Assembly: GCA_017631885.1 (NCBI GenBank)
Contig: JAGBSH010000008.1
Coordinates: 1 to 41,005, forward strand
Origin: Fibrobacteraceae bacterium
Lineage (GTDB): Bacteria > Fibrobacterota > Fibrobacteria > Fibrobacterales > Fibrobacteraceae
Length of the DNA: 41,005 nucleotides
Reading direction: 5' to 3'
Shown here: piece after piece, positions 8,931-17,772 of the stretch
Position numbering within the stretch: the stretch's first letter is position 1
Layout: every line of letters starts with the position of its first letter
Position numbers and translations under genes: made by a program
The notes under the pieces: generated by a model
Told to the model about the DNA's origin: nothing
The model's database searches: none
The model's input: only the letters and a program-made list of their open reading frames with translations

Positions 8931-10291
8931 TGGAATCTCTTAAGAAAGCAATTGATGCGTTTGTCAATGCATTTAAAATCGCAGACCTACGTAAAAAACT
9001 TCTTTTTACGTTAGGTGTGTTGATTATTTATCGTATTGGTGCGCATATCACCATTCCTGGAGTGAATTCTGCCATATTGAGTGAATACTTCCGCAATAGC
9101 AATAACCTATTCGGTTTGTATGATTCCTTTACTGGCGGTGCTTTTGCTAAAGCGACGGTATTTGCTTTAGGTATAATGCCTTACATTAGTGCAAGCATTA
9201 TCATCCAGCTTATGGGTGCCGTTATTCCGGCTATCCAAATGCTTCAGAAGGAAGGCCAAGAAGGTCGAGCAAAATTAAACCAATACACACGTTATTTTAC
9301 AGTTGTATTGGCTGCATTGCAAGGCTGGGGCGTTTCGGTGTGGCTTTCTAACTTAAAAGTTACTACAGCAGCAGGAACCGGTATTTCTGTTTTGCTAGAA
9401 GATTTTGCTTCTGGTATGGGAAATATGGGTTTCCGTTTGCTTGCTACCTTAACCTTCACCACAGGTACGATTTTTGTGATGTACCTTGGAGAACAGATTA
9501 CTTCTCGTGGTGTTGGTAATGGTATATCTCTTATTATCTTCGCCGGTATCGTCGGCGGTCTTCCGCGGGCCGTCTTCGCCGAACTAGAAATGCTTGCTAA
9601 CGATATCCAACCTCTTGCAATAGAAATTTTTATTCTTGCACTTGTGGTTGCTATTGTTGGTTTCATTGTGTTTGTCGAACAAGCGAACCGTCGCATTCCG
9701 CTCCAAAGTCCTCGTCGGACGGTCGGCACAAAAACTATAGGTGGCCAGGCTAGTTATTTGCCATTCAAGGTTAATACGGCTGGTGTTATTCCTGTAATTT
9801 TTGCATCCTCGATTATGTTCATCCCTGCGATGATTGCTTCTTGGATGCCGAACGTCAGCTTGGCACAGTCGTTTGCAGCTGCATTCGTTCCAGGGCATAT
9901 CTCTTATAGTGTGATATTTGCCTTGTTGATTATTTTCTTCACTTTCTTCTATACAGCAATTCAATATAACCCAAATGATATTGCTGAAAACTTGAAGAAA
10001 TCTGGAGGATTTATCCCTGGATATCGTCCAGGTAAGAACACGGCAGAATACATCGACTATGTATTGACCCGAATTTCACTCCCAGGATCAATTTTCCTTG
10101 CTTTTATTAGCGTTGGTCCGCTTCATTTGAAAGACGCTTTGGATATGTCTTTCTATATTGGGGGTACCTCGGTGCTAATCGTGGTTGGTGTGGCGCTGGA
10201 TACGCTTCGTCAGTTAGAAGCTCAGTTGCATACCAAGAATTATGATGGTTTCCTTAAACATGGCCGCATTCGCGGCAGGCAGGCATCCTAG
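8930..10291 (+). CDS. secY: Preprotein translocase subunit SecY
   Basis: SecY forms the inner-membrane channel of the Sec translocon with SecE and SecG. The 453-residue protein has the ten expected hydrophobic segments. The plug and TM2 region ([19 protein letters not shown]), the cytosolic loop [10 protein letters not shown] and the C-terminal [17 protein letters not shown] are all recognisable. map and adk, which often follow secY, are absent. The TAG stop overlaps the GTG start of infA by 1 nt. Confidence 0.98.
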   Translation: MESLKKAIDAFVNAFKIADLRKKLLFTLGVLIIYRIGAHITIPGVNSAILSEYFRNSNNLFGLYDSFTGGAFAKATVFALGIMPYISASIIIQLMGAVIPAIQMLQKEGQEGRAKLNQYTRYFTVVLAALQGWGVSVWLSNLKVTTAAGTGISVLLEDFASGMGNMGFRLLATLTFTTGTIFVMYLGEQITSRGVGNGISLIIFAGIVGGLPRAVFAELEMLANDIQPLAIEIFILALVVAIVGFIVFVEQANRRIPLQSPRRTVGTKTIGGQASYLPFKVNTAGVIPVIFASSIMFIPAMIASWMPNVSLAQSFAAAFVPGHISYSVIFALLIIFFTFFYTAIQYNPNDIAENLKKSGGFIPGYRPGKNTAEYIDYVLTRISLPGSIFLAFISVGPLHLKDALDMSFYIGGTSVLIVVGVALDTLRQLEAQLHTKNYDGFLKHGRIRGRQAS

Positions 10292-10509
10292 TGGCAAAAG
10301 AAGAAGGTATTCAGGTTGAAGGTGTTGTGCTAGAAGCTTTACCTAGTGCGTTCTTCCGCGTGCAACTTGGCAATGGTCATGAGATCCTTGCTCATGTTTC
10401 AGGAAAAATGCGTAAGCATTTCATTCGAATTCTTCCGGACGATAAAGTACTGGTTGAAATTTCCCCTTATGATTTGAATAGGGGGAGAATAACTTTCCGT
10501 TACAAGTAA
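10291..10509 (+). CDS. infA: Translation initiation factor IF-1, GTG start
   Basis: IF-1 occupies the 30S A site during initiation. The 72-residue OB-fold protein runs from [20 protein letters not shown] to the conserved [12 protein letters not shown] end. [19 protein letters not shown] is the binding surface. The start is GTG at 10291, overlapping the secY stop, so it is probably made by reinitiation. It sits between secY and rpmJ, as in many bacteria. Confidence 0.97.
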   Translation: MAKEEGIQVEGVVLEALPSAFFRVQLGNGHEILAHVSGKMRKHFIRILPDDKVLVEISPYDLNRGRITFRYK

Positions 10510-10537
10510 TAGGTCTAAAAACAGAAGGTAATAACCT

Positions 10538-10654
10538 ATGAAAATTAAAGCCTCCATTAAACCCAGATGTGAAAACTGCAAGATCATCCGTAGAAAAGGT
10601 GTATTGCGCATCATCTGTTCGAAAAACCCCCGTCACAAGCAGAAACAGGGATAG
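10538..10654 (+). CDS. rpmJ: 50S ribosomal protein L36, zinc-binding type
   Basis: A 38-codon gene beginning [20 protein letters not shown] and ending RHKQKQG. It keeps the zinc-ribbon ligands C11, C14, C27 and H33 (C-x2-C-x12-C-x5-H). L36 contacts 23S rRNA near the L7/L12 stalk base. AGAAGGTAATA precedes the start. Its position between infA and rpsM is the standard one. Confidence 0.96.
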   Translation: MKIKASIKPRCENCKIIRRKGVLRIICSKNPRHKQKQG

Positions 10655-10662
10655 GAGTTCAC

Positions 10663-11031
10663 ATGGCACGTATCGCTGGTGTCGATTTACCGAGAAATAA
10701 GACTGTTGAATATGGTCTGACTGCTATTTACGGAGTCGGCTTATTCACATCCAGACAAGTTTGTGCTCGTTTGGATATCGACAAGAACAAGAAATGTGAT
10801 GATCTGACCGAAGAAGAACAAGGTAAGATTCGTCGCCTTTTGGAAGATGAATATTCCGTAGAAGGTCAACTTCGTGCGGAAGTTACGCTGAACATTAAGC
10901 GTTTGCTTGACATTGGTTGCTATCGTGGCCTCCGTCATCGCAAGGGTTTGCCTGTTCGTGGTCAGCGTTCCCGTACTAATGCCCGCACTCGTAAGGGTCC
11001 TAAGAAAACCGTAGCTAATAAGAAGAAGTAA
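10663..11031 (+). CDS. rpsM: 30S ribosomal protein S13
   Basis: S13 binds the 30S head and contacts P-site tRNA and L5. The 122-residue protein shows [19 protein letters not shown], the helix-two-turn-helix region and the basic C-terminal tail [20 protein letters not shown]. It has AGGAG before the start and is followed by rpsK after 11 nt. Confidence 0.98.
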   Translation: MARIAGVDLPRNKTVEYGLTAIYGVGLFTSRQVCARLDIDKNKKCDDLTEEEQGKIRRLLEDEYSVEGQLRAEVTLNIKRLLDIGCYRGLRHRKGLPVRGQRSRTNARTRKGPKKTVANKKK

Positions 11032-11042
11032 GGAGATTGCAC

Positions 11043-11480
11043 GTGGCTGACGAAGAAATTAAGGAAACGCCGGTTGCAGAATCTGCAGCCGCTTCTGAAG
11101 AAGTTAAGGTTAAAAAAGGTAAAAAGCGTGCTGATGTGCAAGGGATTGCATGCATCAACGCTACCTTTAACAATACAATTATCTCTATCACGGATACCCG
11201 CGGTAACGTAATCGCTTGGGGCTCTCCTGGTGTTGGTAATGCATTCAAAGGCTCTCGCAAAAGCACTCCATTTGCTGCACAGCTTGCAGCAGAAAATGCA
11301 GCTCGCAAAGCTTTTGATCTTGGAATGCGCAAGGTTGATGTAAAAGTAAAAGGTGCTGGCGGTGGTCGTGAATCTGCAGTTCGCGCACTTAAGAATGCTG
11401 GTTTGGAAGTTTTGTCCATTCGTGATGTGACGGGTATGCCACACAATGGTTGCCGTCCCAAAAAGAAGAGACACATTTAA
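11043..11480 (+). CDS. rpsK: 30S ribosomal protein S11 with N-terminal extension, GTG start
   Basis: S11 forms part of the mRNA exit channel. The start is GTG at 11043, 7 nt after AGGAG at 11031-11035, giving 145 residues. The conserved S11 core begins about residue 34 ([16 protein letters not shown]) and ends with [17 protein letters not shown]. The first 33 residues are an extension, acidic and Ala-rich and then Lys-rich, longer than usual for S11. The gene normally downstream, rpsD, is missing and rpoA follows. Confidence 0.96.
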   Translation: MADEEIKETPVAESAAASEEVKVKKGKKRADVQGIACINATFNNTIISITDTRGNVIAWGSPGVGNAFKGSRKSTPFAAQLAAENAARKAFDLGMRKVDVKVKGAGGGRESAVRALKNAGLEVLSIRDVTGMPHNGCRPKKKRHI

Positions 11481-11499
11481 TTTACGAGAGGTATCGTTT

Positions 11500-12483
11500 A
11501 TGATGTGGAAATCACTTCAAATGCCGCGCTCTTTCCAAAAAGTGGAAACTGGTGAGGATGGCCGCTATGCAAAGTTTGTTATAGAAGCTTTGGAACGTGG
11601 TTGGGGCATAACAGTTGGTAATGCTTTACGCCGTTCTCTCCTTTCTTCCTTGCAAGGTGCTGCTATTGTTTCTGTTCGAATCGCCGGAGTGGATAAAGAA
11701 TTTGCCACTATTCCTGGTGTTAAGGAAGATGTTACTGACATTATCCTGAACTTGAAAAATATCCGTGTAAAGCTTCTTTCCGATCACGATGAAACTTTAC
11801 GTTTAGATATGTCCGGCCAAGGCCGTGTTACAGCTGCGGATATTGAAGATAATCCAAATGTGGTTATCTTGACTCCGGATGTTCATATTGCAACGCTTTC
11901 TGGCAATGCTTCTTTGAGTATGGAATTGAAAATTTCTTCTGGTCGTGGCTATGTCACTGCAGACGAATTGAAAGCTCAATCCGACGAAGAACACCCAATT
12001 GGCGAAATTATTATGGACGCCAATTTTAACCCTGTGCAGAAGTGTGCTTTCCATATCAGCGATACTCGTGTCGGCCAAAGAACCGATTACAATCGTTTAG
12101 AACTGGAATTGACTACTGATGGTTCTATTGATCCAGAAGATGCTCTTGCTTATGCCGCAAAGCTTTTGGTCGATCATCTTGAAATTTTCATTAACTTTGA
12201 AGGCGAACTTGAACCTTCTGGAGAAGTGGAACAAGATGAAGAACGTCAGCGCATTGCTCAGTTGTTGCGTATGCGAGTAGATGAACTTGAACTTTCCGTT
12301 CGTTCTTCAAACTGCTTGCGCATGGCTAATATCCATACGCTTGGCGAACTTGTTCGCAACAAAGAAAACGATATGCTGAAATACAAGAATTTCGGCCGCA
12401 AATCTTTGGTCGAATTGAACGAAGTCTTAACGTCGATGGGCCTTAACTTTGGCATGGACGTCGATGAATACCTGAAGGATTAA
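11500..12483 (+). CDS. rpoA: DNA-directed RNA polymerase subunit alpha
   Basis: The alpha subunit nucleates RNA polymerase assembly through its N-terminal domain and contacts UP elements and activators through its C-terminal domain. The start is ATG at 11500 (MMWKSLQMPRSFQ, 327 residues) after GAGAGG at 11486-11491. An in-frame ATG at 11446 lies in rpsK. The N-terminal domain includes ERGWGITVGNALRRSLLSS. The C-terminal domain is at about residues 255-320, with VRSSNCLRMANIHTLGEL and NFGRKSLVELNEVL. The arginine equivalent to E. coli R265 is present. Confidence 0.98.
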   Translation: MMWKSLQMPRSFQKVETGEDGRYAKFVIEALERGWGITVGNALRRSLLSSLQGAAIVSVRIAGVDKEFATIPGVKEDVTDIILNLKNIRVKLLSDHDETLRLDMSGQGRVTAADIEDNPNVVILTPDVHIATLSGNASLSMELKISSGRGYVTADELKAQSDEEHPIGEIIMDANFNPVQKCAFHISDTRVGQRTDYNRLELELTTDGSIDPEDALAYAAKLLVDHLEIFINFEGELEPSGEVEQDEERQRIAQLLRMRVDELELSVRSSNCLRMANIHTLGELVRNKENDMLKYKNFGRKSLVELNEVLTSMGLNFGMDVDEYLKD

Positions 12484-12485
12484 AA

Positions 12486-12959
12486 ATGAGACACGGTGTT
12501 AAGAATAAAAAATTAGGCGTAAACGCTCAACACAAGCGTGCCATTCTCCGTAGCTTGGCTACATCCATTCTCGGCAAAGGTTTAGAAGCAGAACAGAGCG
12601 ACCGTTATGTTCGTACTACATTGCACAAGGCAAAACTTGCTCGCAGCGTAGTTGATCGTTTGGTTACTTATGCAAAGAAGGGCGACCTTTCTGCTCGTCG
12701 TGAAGCAGCTCGTTTTGTTCGCGATCCACAAGTTTTGCAGGGTTTATTTGCTGTTATCGGTCCGCGTTATGCTTCCCGTAATGGTGGTTATACTCGCATC
12801 TTGAAACTTGGTCCAAATCGTCCTGGTGATGCTGCAGAAATGGCTCTCATTGGTTTGGTTGAAGATGAAATTGTTGTTAAGGCAAAGAAGTCTGATTCTC
12901 AAGCTGCTGCAGATAAACCACTTGATATGGTTGAAGGAGAAGGCAAAGCAGCCGAATAA
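12486..12959 (+). CDS. rplQ: 50S ribosomal protein L17, last gene of the superoperon
   Basis: L17 lies near the tunnel exit. The core matches well: MRHGVKNKKLGVNAQHKRA, RRLVTYAKKG-like (DRLVTYAKKGDLSARR) and GGYTRILKLGPNRPGDAAEMALIGLV. At 157 residues it has about 35 residues after the core, ending in an acidic, Ala-rich tail. It starts 2 nt after rpoA and is followed by a strong terminator at 12987. Confidence 0.97.
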   Translation: MRHGVKNKKLGVNAQHKRAILRSLATSILGKGLEAEQSDRYVRTTLHKAKLARSVVDRLVTYAKKGDLSARREAARFVRDPQVLQGLFAVIGPRYASRNGGYTRILKLGPNRPGDAAEMALIGLVEDEIVVKAKKSDSQAAADKPLDMVEGEGKAAE

Positions 12960-12986
12960 AGCTTCGATGCTTTAAGAATGTTTTGC

Positions 12987-13021
12987 AAAAAAGGTTTCAA
13001 TATTTCATTGAAACCTTTTTT
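12987..13021 (+). terminator. Rho-independent terminator of the ribosomal superoperon
   Basis: A perfect 15-bp stem pairs 12987-13001 with 13007-13021 around a 5-nt loop. It ends in a run of six T on the plus strand and begins with six A, so it could also work on the minus strand. It lies 28 nt after the rplQ stop and separates the ribosomal genes from the polysaccharide block. Confidence 0.93.
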
Positions 13022-13022
13022 G

Positions 13023-13028
13023 TATATT
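13023..13028 (+). promoter_or_regulatory. Possible -10 element before the polysaccharide genes
   Basis: TATATT lies 28 nt before the ATG at 13057, directly after the terminator. No clear -35 is seen, because the expected position falls inside the terminator hairpin. The same hexamer precedes rubrerythrin and enolase in this window. Read as a weak candidate only. Confidence 0.3.
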
Positions 13029-13056
13029 TACGCATATTGTTTTTTTGTAGAAGTAT

Positions 13057-14232
13057 ATGCTAATTTCAAAAGTTTTAAAACATACATTGTTTGGCGTTCT
13101 GCTTTTTATTTTGTGTTCTTATGCAGACCCAAAGATATTTCAAGAATCTTCTAGTATAAAGTCTAGAGGTAATGTTTCTTTGCAACCTAATATAGCAGAA
13201 TCAGCAATAGATTCTCTTTATGAATTGGGGCCTGGTGATTTTTTAGACATCTTTTTAGAGAACGCTTATTTTTCAGTGCAGGTAAATCCAGACCAAACCA
13301 TTATTATAGATGAAGTTGGCGCGATTGAAGTTGGTGGCAAACCATTTTTTGAAGCTAAGAAAATAATTCTTGAAAAAATAGGAACCCGTTATGATGCGCG
13401 TTATTGTTATGTGCAATTATCAAAATTGAAAAGTTTTAAAATCAATGTAATGGGTGCTGTAAGTAATGCAGGACAATTTATTATAGAACCTCAGACACGA
13501 TTAAGCACATTCTTTAGAAACATTAGCGGATTTTTGCCGGTTTCTGATTTAGAAAATATTTTGTTGATTCGTGATAATGATTCTTTGAGAATTAATTTAG
13601 AAGAAATTTCAAGGGAAGGAAAACTTGAAAAAGATTTAATCTTAAAACAAGGTGATTTCTTTTTTGTCCCTTATCAGGAATATACAGAAGTTGTAACACT
13701 TGCTTTGCCAACAGCAAGAAAGGCTTTGGCTTATAAAGAAGGAATGACTATTAGAGATTATTATGTAAAAGCCTTTGGTAATAATATTGAAAATGGTGGT
13801 TACCTTTCTTTGTTAGTGAAAGATTCTTCAGGAACAGAAAAGCGTGTTCCTGTAAGTTCAGCAAGTGTTATAAAACCAACTCCAGGAATGGAAATTTCTT
13901 TTATTGATGAAAGAGGAACAAATGAATTTGTTTATGTTGGTGGTGCTGTTGCTGCAATGGGAAAAGTCCCATACAATCCAGATTTTAAAGCCTTAGATTA
14001 TATCGCAGCATCTGGTGTTACACCAATTACTGGTTCTTGGGATCAAGTTCGTGTTGTGCGAGGTAATAGAAAAACGTTGGACGTTAATGCCACAGAAGAC
14101 GCTATTTTACCGGGGGATTTTATTGAAATTCCTAAAAGCACTTATGAATCGTTCAAAGATTTTACGATGTTTTTAGCATCGCTATTAACAGTAGTTTCTT
14201 CGTCTTTTATTCTTTATATGAATTATAAATAG
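13057..14232 (+). CDS. Wza-like polysaccharide export protein (Poly_export/SLBB)
   Basis: The 391-residue protein starts with a signal peptide (about residues 1-22; VLLFILCSYA then DP). The Poly_export domain follows at about residues 50-130 (LYELGPGDFLDIFLENAYF, VNPDQTIIIDEVGAIEVGG). SLBB-like repeats come next (INVMGAVSNAGQFIIEP; FVYVGGAVAAMGKVPYNPD). A hydrophobic C-terminal helix (about 368-388) could be the outer-membrane segment, as in Wza. The FILC sequence is not a good lipobox, so lipidation is doubtful. The neighbouring Wzz-like and Wzy-like genes support export of a surface polysaccharide. Confidence 0.85.
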   Translation: MLISKVLKHTLFGVLLFILCSYADPKIFQESSSIKSRGNVSLQPNIAESAIDSLYELGPGDFLDIFLENAYFSVQVNPDQTIIIDEVGAIEVGGKPFFEAKKIILEKIGTRYDARYCYVQLSKLKSFKINVMGAVSNAGQFIIEPQTRLSTFFRNISGFLPVSDLENILLIRDNDSLRINLEEISREGKLEKDLILKQGDFFFVPYQEYTEVVTLALPTARKALAYKEGMTIRDYYVKAFGNNIENGGYLSLLVKDSSGTEKRVPVSSASVIKPTPGMEISFIDERGTNEFVYVGGAVAAMGKVPYNPDFKALDYIAASGVTPITGSWDQVRVVRGNRKTLDVNATEDAILPGDFIEIPKSTYESFKDFTMFLASLLTVVSSSFILYMNYK

Positions 14233-14233
14233 T

Positions 14234-15430
14234 ATGGAACAAAAAGAAAATTTATCGTTGTTTGAATTATTGCTTAAGGTGTTGAACAATAGCTTAAGGC
14301 ATAAAGCCTTATTTTTATCGATAGTTCTTTTACCAACACTTGCTATGTTTATTGTAGTAATGTGGGTAATGAAACCAGTATTTGCTGCTGAAGCAATTGT
14401 TACTCCTCCATCAGGGAAATCTTCTATTGGTAGTTCTTTAGGGAAAATGCTTGAAAATGTTTCAGGCCTTTCTTCTGTTTCTTCGCTTTTAGGTAGTGAA
14501 GATCAAGCAACAAATATTGTGTGGACATTTTTTAATTCTTGGCAATTACATCAAGAAGCGATTGAAAAATTTGGAATTCGAGAACATTATGAATTTGATG
14601 GAAAATATCAAGCAGACCTCTTAAAAATTTTCAGGAAAAATTTGACGCTTGAATATAATGATGAAAATATGTTTTATTTGCGCTTTGAAGATGAAGATTA
14701 CAAACTAGCAGCGCAAATTCTACAATTTATTTTAACAAAATCTGATTCTATGTACAATGCTTACAATACGAATCAAGCGAAGCAATCAAGAATTTATATG
14801 GATGCTCGCCTAAAAGAAGTTGAACATAATTTAGATTCCTTAGAAAAAGTTTTCACTAAATTTCAAGCTGAAAACAATTTGTATGACCCAGAAATACAAT
14901 TAGAATCAACCGTAAAATATTTAGGCACTTTGCAATCAGAACGAGATGCATTAGTGCAAGAAATTTCGTATGAAAAAATGCAACGAGGTGATCAAACAAA
15001 ACGGTATGAAGAATTGTCAAGCCGTTTAAAATCTTTAGATGCCTCTATAGCAGAGGCAATTAAAGGTAAACGTAATAAAATGGGTGTATTGGCTTTAAGT
15101 AAAACGCCAGATTTAACGGCGCAATATTTGAAAATAGAAAGTGAATTAAAAATTCAACAGACGATATATAAATTTCTTAGACAGCAAAGTGAACAGTTGC
15201 GTTTAGATGAAGTGAATAAGCCAACGAACTTAGTTGTTTTGCAACCACCTTGGGAAAATGACAAAAAAGTGCGTCCAGGTCGTAGTGTTATATTAGCATT
15301 CACTATGTTGTTGTCAGGCTTGTTTGCTGTTGTTATTTGTAATTTCATTGAATTTATGAAAAAGCTTCCTTCAGATTCTTCTATTTCAAGAGAATTAGGA
15401 AATTTAAAATTATTGTTGAAAAAGCATTAG
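14234..15430 (+). CDS. Wzz-like polysaccharide chain-length / co-polymerase protein
   Basis: The 398-residue protein has the two-helix layout of the Wzz family. The first transmembrane segment is at about residues 26-47, and a long periplasmic part contains coiled-coil stretches at about 190-290. A proline-rich segment (VVLQPPWENDKKVRPGRS) leads into the second transmembrane segment at about 350-370. There is no C-terminal Walker A/B tyrosine-kinase domain, so it is the kinase-less type. A partner kinase is not in this window. It follows the Wza-like gene by 1 nt, implying joint expression. Confidence 0.82.
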   Translation: MEQKENLSLFELLLKVLNNSLRHKALFLSIVLLPTLAMFIVVMWVMKPVFAAEAIVTPPSGKSSIGSSLGKMLENVSGLSSVSSLLGSEDQATNIVWTFFNSWQLHQEAIEKFGIREHYEFDGKYQADLLKIFRKNLTLEYNDENMFYLRFEDEDYKLAAQILQFILTKSDSMYNAYNTNQAKQSRIYMDARLKEVEHNLDSLEKVFTKFQAENNLYDPEIQLESTVKYLGTLQSERDALVQEISYEKMQRGDQTKRYEELSSRLKSLDASIAEAIKGKRNKMGVLALSKTPDLTAQYLKIESELKIQQTIYKFLRQQSEQLRLDEVNKPTNLVVLQPPWENDKKVRPGRSVILAFTMLLSGLFAVVICNFIEFMKKLPSDSSISRELGNLKLLLKKH

Positions 15431-15459
15431 AAATTAAAGTTCTGATTTAGAGGTTTGAC

Positions 15460-16785
15460 ATGTTGGAAATCATGCAGGATTACGGTGTAAGCATTGCATG
15501 TTTTTTCGTAGTTATTTTATGCCTATTTCAGACATGGATTTTAAAGAAAGATTTTTTTCGTCCAGCCAATATTTATGTTTTTACTCAAGCACTTACTTTA
15601 GGCGTTGCTTATTTAAAATTAAATACAGCCATGTCTGATTTTAGACCTTTAACATGGATTGTTTGGATTGGGGCTATGGTTTCTTTTTTATTAGGGACTT
15701 TAACATTTTCTTTAGTTTATCCTAAAGATCAGGCTTTTAAAGATTCTTCTAAAAAATGGTTACCGGATACAATGGAAAAGAAATATGATTGGTATAAGCA
15801 TTTTTATTTAACTCTTTTCTTGTTTGGTGTTTTTTTATTAGGCGTTATTGGTATGGTAGCTAAAGTCGGCACCTTGATTGTCTTTGCAAAAGATGTTACG
15901 AAATGGGTTTCTTCAGAAGCGAATTATGGAGTGTTTTCCATTTTTGTTATGTCATCGCCATTGGTTGTTTTATTCTCTGGAGTCGCATCTTTTAAATCGA
16001 TAAATCCTTACAAGTTGATTCGTATAAGTTGTATTGCTATTAGTTTTGTTACAGTTGTTTTAGCGTTGTTAGCTTATCCAAGTAGAACATCGCTTTTTTT
16101 AAGTGTAGGTATTCTTTTTATTTTGTTTAATTATTTGAAAAAGAAAATATCAGTTTCATTTATTGTTGTTACGCTTTTTTTAGCAGTAGCTCTTTTTATA
16201 AGTGTAGCTGTTGTTCGCTCTCAATATGGTGGGCGTTCTTTAGAAGGAATGGCTATTGATAGAGTGGTTTCTATCCCTTATGATTATGTTGCGAATAATT
16301 ATTGGAATTTAGATTTTATGCTAAATCCAATGTCAGATAGGGAAAAACACCCTTTTACCTATGGGATAGATGCTTTTCATGGGGTGTTTGAATTTACAAT
16401 GTTACCTGGCTTAATTCGAAATTATTATGGCTGGGATAATGCATTTAACAAGAGTGTTCAAAAAATTCCAGGTTATAATACAACAGGCTATCTTTGGGAA
16501 GTGTATAAAGATTGGGGAATATTTGGTATAGCGTTATTTCCATTTTGTATAGCGTTTTTAATTTCGTTTCTTTATGAAAAAGTACATAGAACCAAAACAC
16601 CATTGTTGTGGATGTTATACGCCTTATTCCTTTACCATTTAGGTTGGTGGTTCTTTACTGCCGGGTATAAATCAGGGCTGTTTTGGTTGTGGATTTATGC
16701 GATTTTTATTTTCGGGAAACTTTGCGAGAAACGAATAGTCTCTAAAATTAAAGAGACAAAGCATGACAAAGTTTTGGTGGAATGA
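15460..16785 (+). CDS. Wzy-like oligosaccharide repeat-unit polymerase (multi-pass membrane protein)
   Basis: A 441-residue integral membrane protein with roughly ten hydrophobic segments. A larger periplasmic loop lies at about residues 255-345 (RVVSIPYDYVANNYWNLDF, GIDAFHGVFEF, PGYNTTGYLWEVYKDWG). This layout and the YKDWGIFGI segment resemble O-antigen polymerase family proteins. Its placement after Wza- and Wzz-like genes supports polymerisation of an exported glycan. Sequence identity in this family is always low, so the call rests on topology and context. It converges on the minus-strand gene at 16798 with a 12-nt gap. Confidence 0.72.
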   Translation: MLEIMQDYGVSIACFFVVILCLFQTWILKKDFFRPANIYVFTQALTLGVAYLKLNTAMSDFRPLTWIVWIGAMVSFLLGTLTFSLVYPKDQAFKDSSKKWLPDTMEKKYDWYKHFYLTLFLFGVFLLGVIGMVAKVGTLIVFAKDVTKWVSSEANYGVFSIFVMSSPLVVLFSGVASFKSINPYKLIRISCIAISFVTVVLALLAYPSRTSLFLSVGILFILFNYLKKKISVSFIVVTLFLAVALFISVAVVRSQYGGRSLEGMAIDRVVSIPYDYVANNYWNLDFMLNPMSDREKHPFTYGIDAFHGVFEFTMLPGLIRNYYGWDNAFNKSVQKIPGYNTTGYLWEVYKDWGIFGIALFPFCIAFLISFLYEKVHRTKTPLLWMLYALFLYHLGWWFFTAGYKSGLFWLWIYAIFIFGKLCEKRIVSKIKETKHDKVLVE

Positions 16786-16797
16786 TTTTTGTGAAAG

Positions 16798-17763
16798 TTA
16801 TTTGAAAAATTTTAGAATTTTTTCTGTATAAATTTTCCGGCCTTTAGAAGATAGATGAATTCTATCTTGGAAAGATTCTGGATCGTCAGAGTTAAAAGGA
16901 ATCATTTTTTCTAAGTAATTAAAAGAAGAATCCTTTTGTTGCATTTGATTGGCTGTTGATTCTGAAATTAAAAATTCAACGCGATTTGTTTTTGCTAATT
17001 CAATATATTCTGTCATGACTTGAAGGTAATTGGAATCAGTCGCTATTTCAATATATTTTGGAGTTTCTATCAGCACAAGGTTTACGTTGTGTTTTTTACA
17101 AAGGTCAAAGATTTTAAGCAAAGCATTTTTTTGTTCTTTTCTAAAAGAAAAATCTTCTATAGCAACAGGAGGTAAACTTCTGATTAAACTATCCGTACTC
17201 CCTGGGCTAAAAGCAGTATTACCGCCACGGAGGTATCGATTGTCTGTTAGTTTTTTGTTTAGAGGCCATGTCCATAAAATTTCATTATTGGAGGAGACAA
17301 ACATCTGGAATAGTTCTTGTAAAGAGGCGTTACCGGTTTGTTTTAAAATATTCCAAAATTCTTTTTTTGTTTTTAAATCGGTGTGTAAAAATAAACGTTC
17401 ATCACTTACTTTTGGAGAAACTACAACAGAGTAAGCATACATATCTAAAAAGAGAGTTTTTATTTTAACATTGTTATTCAATAAAGATTCTAAAATAATC
17501 TTTTCCCACACGGGTTGATTGCCATTATAAGCTAATATCCATGAAGTTCCTGGCGATTTTTCTTCTAATGCAAATATGTCTATGCCTTGTCGAAACATTG
17601 AAGAACCGACAAATAAATTTTCTGCAGAGGCTGTTTTAGAAATTAAAGTCTGAATTCCATAAGGAGAATTTTTAGTGAGTAGTCGTGCAAATTCATTTTT
17701 TAACAAGAGCGCGATAGCACATAGCAATAAAACGAAAAGAAAAATTTTTAAAAGTTTTTTCAT
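16798..17763 (-). CDS. SGNH-type membrane-anchored acyltransferase partner (AlgJ/DltD-like)
   Basis: The 321-residue protein has one N-terminal transmembrane segment (about 5-21) and an extracytoplasmic SGNH domain. The nucleophile block is FVGSSMFRQG at residues 51-60, and the Asp/His pair is DRIH at 300-303, followed by LSSKG. It starts 9 nt downstream of an MBOAT gene on the same strand. This is the arrangement of known two-protein O-acylation systems (AlgI/AlgJ, DltB/DltD, PatA/PatB). The inferred role is to complete transfer of an acyl group, perhaps acetyl, to the exported polysaccharide. Acyl donor and acceptor are unknown. Confidence 0.75.
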   Translation of the reverse strand: MKKLLKIFLFVLLLCAIALLLKNEFARLLTKNSPYGIQTLISKTASAENLFVGSSMFRQGIDIFALEEKSPGTSWILAYNGNQPVWEKIILESLLNNNVKIKTLFLDMYAYSVVVSPKVSDERLFLHTDLKTKKEFWNILKQTGNASLQELFQMFVSSNNEILWTWPLNKKLTDNRYLRGGNTAFSPGSTDSLIRSLPPVAIEDFSFRKEQKNALLKIFDLCKKHNVNLVLIETPKYIEIATDSNYLQVMTEYIELAKTNRVEFLISESTANQMQQKDSSFNYLEKMIPFNSDDPESFQDRIHLSSKGRKIYTEKILKFFK

Positions 17764-17772
17764 TTTTAATCT

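Noticed and set aside
13057-13125. Lipobox in the Wza-like protein
   Set aside because: The cysteine follows FIL, not the small residue expected at the -1 position; a signal peptidase I site after CSYA fits better.
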